Of a stretch of DNA of 64,000 nt, positions 31,001 to 41,460 are shown piece after piece. Every line of letters begins with the position of its first letter. Position 1 is the stretch's first letter. A model generated the notes under the pieces. The model was given only the letters and a program-made list of their open reading frames with translations. It did no database searches and had not been told where the DNA came from. Origin of the DNA: Kingdonia uniflora (lineage: Eukaryota; Streptophyta; Magnoliopsida; Ranunculales; Circaeasteraceae); assembly GCA_014058105.1 (NCBI GenBank), contig JACGCM010002399.1:1005501-1069500 (forward strand), in the 5' to 3' direction. Both the position numbers and the translations under genes were made by a program.

Positions 31001-34000
31001 GGAAAATTCCAACAACGAACAGCAATACAGCACCTAATCAGACACAAACACTGCCGACCAATATCTCACTACATGAGCCCTTTTGCACAAACTCCAGAGG
31101 CCCACAAACAAATTTGACACTTGGACACACAAAAAAGTTTGAAACTAGTGTCACACACGACTTTCATAACAATCCTAACATTCTATTATAAAAATATTTC
31201 TAGCAGGCATTTCATCAAATAATTTCTGAGCCTGTACTGTAACACGTGCTTGCATGAAATTAGAATGATTGTACACCAAGAAACCACATTTTTCACACTC
31301 GTGTTATGGAAGAGCTTTGCCGTTCTAATTCTTCCAAATTTTACATACAAGTCGAACAATGAAGTCTGGGCAAAGATGCCAGATACATATCCTAATTACA
31401 AAACATCATAGTGGACCTACTCGCCTTCACAGAGAGCACTATCAAGCACACAAGACCTAAGAACAAAGCGGAGGGTAAAATTATAAGATACACGCATTTA
31501 TGCCTCATCCGTGCATAAAGCATTGTAGCTTCTCGAAAATGACCACAACATGAGTAACATCTTATCATTTAAGCCCAATAGATTACCACCATATGGTGGG
31601 GGATCGACCCTAGGTTCTCTATTAGACCATTTCTTTATCAATCCTAATTCCTAAAGATGAATTTTGATAAGTTGGGTTCACAATAGAAAAACAGTATAAT
31701 AGAAGAATTTCCCAATCATTGGGCAATTACAATCAACAACTTATCCGAACCCAATCTTTCAAAATAACAAAACAAATACAAGAATCAACATTAAAAATCT
31801 CAATAGAAACTTCCATTTTTTATGATTTAACTTTTGTGGTTATTGAAACACTCGTTTCCTATACCTCTTTGATGATCTTATAAGATCGATTTTATCAAGG
31901 ATGTAGGGGAGGGAATGTCAACTATCTTCATAATGTTACAAACACATGGGAACCGAAGTTGAAAGACATGAAATTGCACGTCTGGTTCACTCAAATAAAT
32001 CCTTAAGTTCTATTAAATGCGTTTCATTAAATTCCTTCCAGAAATGACTGAAAGCTTTCGTATCGAGTTTATGGGAAACTACAAAAGTTGAAATTACAAA
32101 TAAAATGAAAGCGATTTGTAAATCTAAAAAGCTTATGTTAGACTACAATCTAACTTCTTTTTTTCTTCGGATAAATGTAAATTTTATGGATGAACAGAAC
32201 ACAAATACAAAAAAAGAAAAATATAAACGGCTCTCCAAGAAGAGGAAGAACAAGAAAAAACCGCCAAGAAACACCCCCACGCCAATGAGACCTATCAAAT
32301 AGATGCACTGATCGTTTCCTTCCCCTTTACCATAAGGGACTCGAAGGAACTCACCATCAAATCCGTCGCAGCTTTACTCAAAAAAATTAGAGCTTTAATA
32401 GAAATCATAACTGAAGCTCTTGATTTCTCTTTCCCTTCGAACTTTCTCGAATTATGTCGAGCCATATAGACCACATTACTACAAAAAGAAAAAAGTGCCA
32501 TAATACCTTACTATGACCGACAAGGTTTCTCGTTTTCCAAGTTGTTAGTTCTTTAGCATTCCTAATATACGACCACGGAATGCAAACTTCAGTAAAAAAT
32601 TCAATTCAAATACTCTCGGCGAAAGGGCAAAGAAGAAAAAGATATCAATGGACTCCCAATTTTTTTTACATATAAAGCAAAAACTAGTTGCTAGAAGTTT
32701 GCGTTTGTGAAGATTATCAATGGTAAGAGCTTTATTCAAGAACAAAGTCCAAGCAAAATAAAAATAAAAAACACTTAAGGCAACTTAAGAACCCAAATTC
32801 ACCTCTTTGGGAAGGGTAAAAGAGTATTATGTGCACATAATATTTCTTTAACCTTTCCAAAAAAGAAAATTTGGGTCGTAAACTGCCTTCTAAGATGACT
32901 TTTTTTGGTTGAACGTTGTTTACGAATAAAACTCTTACTATTAATAATTTTAGTAAGCGTAAAGTCTTAGTGGTTAGTTTAGTTATATGTGAAAGAGATG
33001 GGGAGTCCATTAATCATTGTTTTTTACTTTGCCCCTTCGCTGATAATATTTAGTTTGAATTGTTTAATGGGGTTGGCATTCTATGGCTGCATTTTAAGAA
33101 TGTTAAGGAGTTCTTGATAAATTGGAAAAACACCCCGGAGAGATATTCATCTAACAATGCACAAATTTAAAACCGAGACACCACGACAATCTAGTGCCCT
33201 AGCACGAGTTAGCTCCAGCAAGGAATCAGAGATTTCGGGCGATGCTGAGAGTAGCTAGAAGTGCGAAAAAATCCTCAAAAAATACAAAGTATGCATAGAT
33301 TGATAAGCATATATGATATGCAGAATGAAGAAAACGTATGTTTATGCACAGAAGGACCCAAACATATTTATTTAGAGGCAGAACCAATACAAGAACAACC
33401 TTGACAGTATTTGTAATGTCCATTGTTGTCGAATAATTTTTCTAAGAATCGGCGAATCGATTTTCTAAGAATCAGTGAATCGCAAATTGTACGAATCGTG
33501 AATCAGACTTAAATCCCTTCAAACCCTCAATACCAAGAACATGAAAAATTCTTAAAAGCTAATTGGTTTTCATTTTTGTACTATTAGTAAGTGGATATAG
33601 AACATAGATTAGTTAGAGTAAGAGACTTATTGAAAGAGGGTTTTTTGGATGACTTAGATTTGCGTTTTAGACTGATTGGAAGTAAGGATTACTAAAAAAA
33701 GTAGGTTAAATAGGTAATCAATCAAAAATAGAAAACCAAGTTGTATAATAAGATTTAATTTTCTGTCAAAATGGTTATAGACTTCCCAACTCGTATGATT
33801 CACTGATTCGCATGATTTGTGGTTTGAATAAAAAATTCACTCGATTTATGTTGATTCACGATTTATTAGCTGATTCAACTCGTTTACTTCAATTTTATTT
33901 CAACTTTTATGATTCAAATCGAAAATTCATTCGATTTAATAATAAAGGTAATATCTAATTGCATTTCCAACATAGCGACACCCTAACCATTACCAAACCT

Positions 34001-34166
34001 ATATTAAAGGAACATTTAGCATATAAAATAAGCTGGATCATATAATCAGAAAACAAACTTCAAAGCTCAATAGGTAAGAAAGAGATGTTCAAACCTTTGT
34101 AACAAACTCTACGTCATCGGCCTTTTTTTCATATCCTGGTGGTGGAAACGGAAAGCAGCGAGACAT
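28013..34166 (-). CDS. Host gene: lysine-rich charged protein, three coding exons, unknown function
   Basis: Exon 1 is 34166-34095 (MSRCFPFPPPGYEKKADDVE..., 24 codons). Exon 2 is 29908-28771. Exon 3 is 28476-28013, ending in FALPYVIPY and TGA. Introns (34094-29909, 28770-28477) start GT and end AG, and the three exons join in phase to 557 residues. The protein begins with a short Pro/aromatic motif. A long Lys/Glu/Asp/His-rich run (about residues 25-75) follows, resembling a nuclear, charged linker. Next are three imperfect repeats with (H/Q)RN...(R/K)SF...D(H/Q)R(R/S/K), a second charged part, KKRKVIE, and a conserved acidic-aromatic end (MEEWSDFDDQDWLF). Similar plant proteins are labelled myb-like protein X, without evidence of Myb function. 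I recognise the type but not a role. It is the only intact gene here. Confidence 0.85.
32545..32760 (-). pseudogene. LINE zf-RVT fragment in the intron, minus strand
   Basis: Reads FLNKALTIDNLHKRKLLATS, then FCFICKKNWESID (the Cys-Cys of zf-RVT), then a hydrophobic stretch. This matches the end region of plant L1 ORF2 (LNKALTxDNLxKR ... CxxCxxxxESxxHxFxxC). Only about 70 codons remain, and the His is missing. Confidence 0.65.
32885..33140 (+). pseudogene. LINE zf-RVT fragment in the intron, plus strand
   Basis: Reads TLFTNKTLTINNFSKRKVLV, then VICERDGESINHCFLLCPFAD (the first Cys changed), then FELFNGVGILWLHFKNVKEFL. It is homologous to the neighbouring minus-strand fragment and to the LINE at 19262, and is inverted relative to the former with about 125 bp between them. 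Confidence 0.68.
33425..33835. repeat. Degenerate inverted repeat with GAATCG / CGATTC blocks
   Basis: The left arm has GAATCAGTGAATCGCAAATTGTACGA-type sequence (about 33470-33500). The right arm holds its inverted counterpart TCGTATGATTCACTGATTCG (about 33793-33812). It is probably an old MITE; target duplications were not found. Confidence 0.4.
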
Positions 34167-35300
34167 TGCACGGGATCACAAAATTGGCAAGTACAACTCT
34201 GTCTAACAGCTTCACAGAAAAGTGAATGGACCACCACCTCTGCTCTTGTCCGTGCACCATGTCCCCTCACTCATTTCCAGCTTCAATAACGATTCATATC
34301 CCTCTTCTCAATTACATAATCAAAACCCAGTTACCAAATTCTCCAAATTCACCCTAAATGACAGCAGTTTCAGAAAATAACCTTTAAATCGATATTGAAC
34401 TGAGTACCCAAACAAGCAAATCCACTCTCACAATATACCACGCGAAAAGCTCAAACTACGTGAATCTGAACTATCTTCTAATAAGCAAATAAGGTCCCCT
34501 GCAAGCCAATCCTCTGAAGATAGTAGTAAACAACAGTATCACAGTCATCCGTATCACTCGATGCAAAAGATCAAACCATTGACCCAAAAGTACTCAACCC
34601 TGCATCAACTAGTCCAAACTAGCATCAACTAGTCCAAACTAACTCAAAACTTTAAAGTGCAATCCTCTTCCATGATAACCAACAACACACAATCTACCAT
34701 CTCCACCAATGCAATAATCATCCAAAGCACCAAATAAAACTCCCCAAACGATCCAAACTTGTGCCCATAACACTGACACAACTGTGATCTCCAATCCCCA
34801 ATTACACCCCCTTGACCCCAAATCAATGACACTATCTGCTTTGATCTTACCCTAATTCGCCGTAACCCCACAAAACAAGACGTCCCCTTCGTTTCCACTG
34901 ATGATCCAATAGAACCCTAGAACACAACAACAACAAAAAAAATCCACCACCAACAAATAAACGGCTCAAATACCACTGAAATAAATTCAATGAAATAGAA
35001 TCAATGGGTATTCGAAACTCGATTGAAAACTCCAATTTATCAATTAAAATATTTTTTCGAATTTTGATATTAATTTGTTTTACCTTGTCCGCTACAAAGC
35101 AAACATTGTAGGAGGGACAAAGATCTCTCTCTCTCTAATTTGGGGGTTTTGAGTGTTTCTTGAGAGACCTTTGAAATGGGGTTTTGTTTCTGAGAGTTGC
35201 ACCTCAGTCTCTCTCTCACACTTTTGAGGACCCTTTGAAGGGAAGAGAAATCTAAAATGTTTGTGGGGGAGGAGTTTTTATAGAGGAGAGAGAGAGGAGG
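34167..35300 (-). promoter_or_regulatory. Promoter and 5' leader of the host gene
   Basis: A TATA box CTATAAAAAC on the minus strand at 35275-35284 precedes a GA/CT-rich leader. At 35083 there is a good donor CAAG/GTAAAAC, so a leader intron ending shortly before the ATG (candidate acceptors near 34240 and 34196) is likely. The ATG at 34166 is chosen because its exon joins in phase. A nearly perfect 19-bp direct duplication (CATCAACTAGTCCAAACTA) lies at about 34603-34640. The transcription start is inferred, not seen. Confidence 0.5.
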
Positions 35301-36158
35301 TGAAAAAGGGTAAGAGAGTTTAGGAAGTGAATTGTGTCAATTTTAGGAGAAGGACATGGTTAAATCCAATGTATGGAATAAGTTGGCATGTGGAAGAGTG
35401 GGACCCATTATCATCTTATTGCAAGCAATTCAATCTTCATGTGGCATCTTCAAGAATTGCATTCATGGTACTATTGGAGCATGAAAAGTAAGCATACCCT
35501 ACACATGTCATTTTTATTAATGAAAACGGTTTTTTTTTCTTTTTCAAATGACCCAAGGGAGTTTTTCTAAATATGTCAAGCAACCGGCGTTATGTTTAGT
35601 TTCATTGTCTTAAATATAGAAACCATATGAAACTATGGTGTTTCTCATCTTCTTCCTCACCTTTTCTAACTCATTTCCTCCCAACTCCACTTCTCTTATG
35701 TTCTCTTTGTGATAGGTCACATGAAAGGACACTACTTTCCTTAGTTTTGTTTTTGGTGGCTCCAGGAATAGTGGTTAGTTAGTTTTATTTAGAAAAAAAA
35801 TGTTCCAAAACTCACAAAACCTTCATTGGATTGATTTTGATTAATTATATGAGCTACTGCACATTGTTTTCTATTATTTTAAAAAAATCTTTTTACAAGG
35901 TAAGCTGGGGTTGAAAACAAATCCCCTTCTTTATTAACAGGCTACAAAAATTGACAAGGTAGGGGTACTTTTACATGCAAAAACACCCAAAAATAAAAAA
36001 AACACAAATTATAACAAAAAAAGAGGGGAAAAACCATTCCCTACTGCTTCCTCCATCTTGATTTATGCTTTAAGGGGTATATTAGTAGTATAACTTGCAA
36101 ATAGGTTGACACTTTAGTTACATTCTTTAAAAATGTGAGACAACAAACTAGTCTACCC
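35301..36158. other. Intergenic stretch between host gene and SIRE3
   Basis: AT-rich, unique-looking, no gene. The short frame at 35388-35570 lacks any support. The last five bases (TACCC, 36154-36158) are the expected left copy of the SIRE3 target duplication; its partner would be outside the window. Confidence 0.5.
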
Positions 36159-37121
36159 TGAAATTCTATGTGCTCGTATTTAATATATTTCAAGAAATTA
36201 GGTCAGAACAATTTCTATCAATCAATGATCTAGGAATAAGAAGAAACAATCAATAGTTATGATAGAGAAATAAATAACACAATCAATTTTTCACCCTGTG
36301 GAAACTCCTTACTCAGGAGAAAAACTACAGGTAGTTGTCGATGAACTCGACAACCAAAAATCCACTAATAAAAAAGAGCTGCAATTTGAAATACACTTAC
36401 AGACTCGATAACCTCGTCTCGTGATTATCTCTCTTCTGATCCAAGCTTCACGTCCTAAATTCTTCATTTTCGCAACGACGCTCCTTGATCTCACAACAAG
36501 GATTACCCTTCTCGAATCACTCTAGAACAATACATGGGAAGTATAATTTTGACTAATTCAACATTAACCTCAAGGATTAAGGTCTTTAATTGATCTTGAT
36601 TAGTTTCTCTAATAAAGAATATAAAACTCTCAAACTAAACTCTGTGAAAAACTTGGTCAAAAGAAAAACAAAATAAGGTTTGCTTAAATAAGAAAACAGT
36701 TTTTTCCGAGACTCATTCGAACAAAACTCAAAGTCGTTTGAACGAGTTACCCAAATAAGCCTATAAAAAGAGGTAGTTTGAAACTCGATTAAACCGGTTG
36801 TTTTTCCTAGAAGTCGTTCGAACGACACCTAAATAAGCCTTCAAAAGGAGGCAGTTTGAAACTCGTTTGAAAATGTTATTTTATCCCAGAAGTAGTTCGA
36901 ACGAACAGAAAACTCATTCGAATGAGAAAGTACAATCAACTTAAAAACAAAGGCAGTTAAAATGATTTGGCTTTTCCTTTATCAGAGTTATTCTTACCAA
37001 CTTACATTTTCGGCCATTGGTTGTAGAAGACTTGTTCAGCGGTCTTAATTTTATCACCGTCTTCGACTGAGATAACCACGAGACTCCACAAACACGAAAT
37101 AAGACAAGCCAAAACCTTTCA
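36159..37121 (-). repeat. 3' LTR of SIRE3
   Basis: On + it starts TGAAATTCTATGTGCTCG, matching the SIRE2 LTR start TAAAATTCTATATGCTCG, and ends AAAACCTTTCA next to the polypurine tract. It has TTCGAA-type motifs at about 36715-36925 and the TATA-like box (CTTAAATA on +) at 36683-36690. Confidence 0.9.
36683..36690 (-). promoter_or_regulatory. TATA-like box of the SIRE3 LTR
   Basis: TATTTAAG on the minus strand, directly after the TTCGAA array, as in SIRE1 and SIRE2. Confidence 0.5.
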
Positions 37122-37137
37122 ATCTCTCCCTTTGGTT
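37122..37137 (-). promoter_or_regulatory. Polypurine tract of SIRE3
   Basis: AACCAAAGGGAGAGAT on the minus strand, one change from the SIRE2 tract, abutting the LTR start TGAAAG. Confidence 0.85.
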
Positions 37138-37724
37138 TATTTTGTGACAAAATAAGAATTAAGACCTAAACATCACTCTATAGTACTTCCCAGACACACA
37201 AAGAGCCTAGACCTTATAAAGATACCACCCTTTTCATCAACAAGTTCAATCTTTGGACCTCTTCCACGAATAACATCTTTTACACTCCAAAACATATCAA
37301 ATAGTTGTTATTTAATATATGCATTCTCAGCAAACTAGTTTATGATACGTGTGTAACAAAGAACTTAAAAAATCTCTAAAAACTACAAAACATAATCATA
37401 AAAGAATTAAACCAAAAAAACATGATCATATATCCTTTCATTGTGCTTTCCTGTTAGGGATACTTATTTCTTCCCCTTTTTGTCACAAAGAAACACATAA
37501 TAACTGTAATCTACTATCGCAAACAAAGAAAAATTAGATCTACTTTACAATCAAAGAAATGTAAGATAACATTAAGCATACTTCCAATGTTAGTACATAT
37601 ACTACTATCACAGGTGCTTCCAGAACATAACTAGTCTAGCAAAAAAGAGCTAAAGACTAAAATAAAATAGAGAACATAAGCGAGGACATAAGTTTAGTCT
37701 AGATATCTTATGTTGTTAAGCATC

Positions 37725-38865
37725 CTAAGAACCTGAATCAACATCATACTCACGACTCTTCTCTAGTTGATAAAGACATTGAACCTCTGTCTCAATAGTT
37801 CCCAGCCGTGTATCAATCTTGTCCAACCTGGTCTTCATTTCCCCATATCCACTATCAAATTTTGAAGCATGCTCCCAATATCCTGAAGAGTAAACATCCC
37901 CTGAGTCTGAGTAGCTGAGCTAAAAGAATTGATGTGCTTGCCTGGAGGAGCTGACTCAGACGATAACACAAAAGGAAGATGAGATGTACTCTTATGACAA
38001 TTACTAGCACCCAATCTCTTCACTTTAATTTGTATCCTTTGGCTTACTAGGAAATACCTTGTACTCAGCATCTATCAAAATTGGCATCACTAGACGGCCA
38101 AAAGGTAATGAACTCTGAGATACCATTTTGGTGCTTGCATCTATCATCTCTTCAATGATGATGTTCAGGAGACCGATTTCCACATCATTCTTGAAGGCAT
38201 AAAAAATACATTCATCCTCTGAGAGAGTTCATTCTTTTGGGACTTTGGGATGATATTAGTAATATCAATGCTATGTATTAGGCGGGACTCATCATCCAAC
38301 ATCCTTCGAGAAATAGGTCCCGTTTCAGTATATAGGTTATGTTGAGTAGTAATGTCAATAACCATGTCATTCAGCTTAGGAAGAACATGAATCTCACCCT
38401 CAATAGAAGAGGCAGGCCATGGATAAGATGTCACTGACCAAACATACTTGGGACATCCAATGTGCTGAGAGGATCGAAGCCCTAATATTGCATAGAGTCT
38501 GCCCCGATTTACTTTATATTCGGTCCCATCAATAGTGACCAGAAAAGTTTGATTATGAAGTGTACGGTTAGACTCAACTTGCAGAGAGGCATAAAGCAAT
38601 TAAACAATTTGAGGATATACCTTTCCAGTGGGAGCAAGAATCTTGCTCAATCTTTTGCCTTGAACTTCGCAAATACCCCCACGTAACCCACATTAAATTA
38701 AGAAATACTTTTGATATCTGTAAGTTGTTCCTTCACAATCGGTCTATCTTTAAAGCCCCTTTCCGTGCTCCAATGTAATGGTTGATCTCCTACTCTCTGA
38801 CCATCGAGAATGACTGTTTCGTCAAGGTGTGACCTTTTGGTTCCCTCCCGTAACTTAGGTGCCAT
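37725..38865 (-). pseudogene. SIRE3 env-like ORF, decayed
   Basis: Starts MAPKLREGTKRSHLDET at ATG 38865 and follows the SIRE2 protein block by block: LDGQRVGDQPLHWSTERGF, VTIDGTEYKV near 38530, and TNIIPKSQKNEL near 38240. Ser/Pro-rich LPFVLSSES is near 37970, and a terminal RLGTIETEV is near 37790. Stops and at least two frameshifts are present. Shared length and block order with SIRE2 show that this ORF belongs to the family and was kept while the two lineages diverged. Confidence 0.75.
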
Positions 38866-40722
38866 ATCTCAATCAAATCAAACTCGAAAACCCAAAGTAA
38901 ATAAGCATTCAAACAATAATATCAAAACCTGACAATCACAAGTGCACACACCAACCTAATCACCTGGAAGAAAACCTACTTTAATCAACAAACCCAAACA
39001 ATCAAACTCCTTTACTAACAAACTCAGTTCAAGCAACAAACAACAATCAACACTATAAATCCACAATGTAATCAACAAACACCACAATTCTGAATCACCA
39101 AGCTTCAACAAGCTTGTAACAAATTTGGGAAATATTTTGCATACATACCTTCAATAATTGCCCCAATCACCAGTAAAATCAAACCACAATCTCCTATGAG
39201 CACCCAATCTTAATCAACACAAACCCATATGGCAACCCATCACAAATTAATTACAAACCTATACAATTATCAAAATAAGTTTAGGCAGAGTGAGAGAGAG
39301 ATAACAATTACCGACCTGTGAGAGTGATGAGAACCTGTAAAATTGTACCTTAAATGCGCGAATCCAAACCCCACACGAGATCAAAGAGGAATCAAACTCA
39401 AATCAACCCTTAATTTGTCACAAGTGATTAATATAGAGAGAGTATGTTGCTGTGAAAGAAAGCCAAAGTAAGAAAGGAGAGGAAACAATTTCAAGTAATG
39501 AAGAGAATGACGTAGGAGACAAGTGGGAGATGACCAAACACCAATCTCGTTGGAACAAAAATCAAAGTCGTTCAAACGAAGCATTAATTTTTGCCTAAAA
39601 CCCACCACATCTAGAAAGGTAGAAAAGTGACCAAATCTTGTTCGAACGAACAGACACCACGTTCGAACGAAGCATTAGATTTTGCCTAAAAACCACTGCA
39701 GCTAGAAAATAATGAAAAGAGACCAAAACTCATTTGAATGAACATACACCTCTTTTGAACAAAGCATTAGATTTTGCTTAAAAACTAATATAGTTAAAAA
39801 CTAATGAAACGAGACCAATCAGTCGTTTGAATGAACAAAAAACTCGTTTGAACGAATGGACAAAAATAGGTAAACTCATAGACATTAACCAAGCACCCAA
39901 TAATAACCAGACACAAGAGACATAAGATAAGACCCATGACTTTGCGAGGTAAAGTAGTGACTACCAAACACACTCCCCCACAAAACATGCATAGTTAATT
40001 ATATAGGCACAGTGGATACATGACATATCAGATAATATTATTGTTCTATAAATGAAATAATGCATAAGAACTCAATGTATGTGTGTGTACTCCAATCAAA
40101 GTCCTGACATTTAGATGTATGAAGATCACTATATCGAAAAAATAATTCAACTTAGGCCTCTCATGGTTGGTCACTCAAAATCATTGAGAATTGACTAGGA
40201 ATCATTATGAGGAAATATGAACATGAGTAAAATGAAAATAAAAATTCATATTTTAATAAAGCATCACTATTTTATTGAAAGACCTCACGAAAGGAAAATC
40301 AATTGTTATTGGTAGTGTCAAGTTAAATACCAAAAAATTCTCTAACTACCATCTCCACTAAACCGATTGCACTAGACTTAAAATCAATTATGACTTTAAT
40401 GGATATAAAGAAGGCAAAGGTAGGCTAGTGATAAAGTAGGTCTTTTACTGGCATTCTGAGGACAACTATAACTACCACCTCCGTTGTTAATATTGAGACA
40501 CCTCCTTCCTTCTTTTTATTTTATTTTTTTCAATGTGATATTTCTAGAAATATACTTGGCCTTCTAGCACTATTTAAATTTACGCTTCGATGAATCAAGT
40601 CGCGTATAGGCACCACTAATTTACATAACTTCCCTTATACTTTATCACTTCCTATCCTCAGAATAAAAGGTTATACGAGAATTGGCGTATACAAAGATAT
40701 GGCTTATTTTTAGGCTTAAAGG
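38866..40722 (-). other. SIRE3 spacer with purine tract and TTCGAA motifs
   Basis: Non-coding. Shared blocks with SIRE2 include the TTAGGCCTCTCATGGTTGGT stretch (40154-40173) and GGCATTCTGAGGACAA (40451-40466). TTCGAA-type motifs at 39547-39855 lie 700-990 bp upstream of the env-like start. A purine tract is at 39966-39982 (minus). Confidence 0.6.
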
Positions 40723-41196
40723 TGTAATGACATGTTTTCTGGAAGGTTAACCACGTCAATACTTTAGTAAGGAATTTGTAACTGTAAACTTAAGCATACA
40801 GAATTTTACATGGAAATTTAGTTAAATTTGAGAAAAACCACAACCTCAAGGAGGATTTAGGTACAAAATCCACTAGTTGCTAATTATTATAATTATTGAA
40901 TAGTAAGGATATGAGAATGTCTCTCAATCGTAGAGTTGCAGATCGAATTAACATGTTCTCTGCCTATATTTATAGTAGATAGAGATAGTTACAAAAATAA
41001 AATAGTTTCTTATTTTGGCGGGTTGTGGGCAAACTTTGCAGATCTCCCTGAAACGGCTCTATTTGACCAAACATAATGGCTACTGTAGTTGGTCGAGCTC
41101 TGTAGTCACAGATGTGACATCTTTTCAAATGATAAAATATCTTCAACTAAATTCCGTTGGTTTCTCTTTATCGAATCTGGGAAATATACTACTACA
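40723..41196 (-). repeat. 3' LTR of G1
   Basis: On + it starts TGTAATGACATG (compare TGTAATGGCCTA of the G2 LTR) and ends ACTACTACA, followed by ATCGCACC (compare CCCTACA followed by ATCGTCC in G2). A TATA box CTATAAATATAG on the minus strand is near 40964-40975. At 474 bp it is shorter than the G2 LTR, so G1 and G2 are different families of one lineage. Confidence 0.75.
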
Positions 41197-41392
41197 ATCG
41201 CACCATTCCTGACATAATTACTTGCTATGTCGAGAAGAATATCAGAACATGAAAAGGTTCTCAAACCTTGTATGAAACCTGTGCTCTGTCATTTCCAAGG
41301 TAAAAATTCAAATAAACCTGGTCATTTTATGTTCTCGGTGAACATTAATGGCAGAACGTTTGACTATGGTATATGTGAAAGTGAGAGTAATA

Positions 41393-41402
41393 CTATAAAT
41401 AG
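41393..41402 (+). promoter_or_regulatory. TATA box of the G1 antisense gene
   Basis: CTATAAATAG lies 59 bp before the ATG at 41461. G2 has TTATATAAATAG (50933-50944) 69 bp before its equivalent ATG. The conserved set-up between two diverged elements argues for real promoters. Confidence 0.6.
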
Positions 41403-41460
41403 AATAGAGATGGAATAAAAGGTATTGTTCGGCAGTCTGTGTAGGTGAAGGTACTCAGCG

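Larger units (their letters stand above)
29909..34094 (-). other. First intron of the host gene, 4.2 kb, with transposon debris
   Basis: Donor AAG/GTTTGAAC at 34094 and acceptor ATATTTCAG at 29909. It contains two LINE-derived zf-RVT fragments in opposite orientation (32545-32760 and 32885-33140), an inverted-repeat region around 33425-33830, and otherwise AT-rich sequence without genes. The frame at 30958-31191 is a chance one of low complexity. Confidence 0.7.
36159..40722 (-). mobile_element. SIRE3: left (3') part of a Sirevirus-type copia element, broken by G1
   Basis: The 3' LTR (36159-37121), polypurine tract, env-like ORF remnant and spacer follow the SIRE2 order and align along their length. 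The match to the SIRE2 spacer (9440-9480: GTATACAAAGAAATGGCTTA) stops at 40722, where the gypsy LTR of G1 starts TGTAATG. The rest of SIRE3 (pol, gag, 5' LTR) should lie right of G1, outside the window. Confidence 0.9.

Noticed and set aside
30958..31191. A 77-codon frame in host intron 1
   Set aside because: Thr/Asn/Pro-rich composition from AT-rich sequence; no homology and no splice context.
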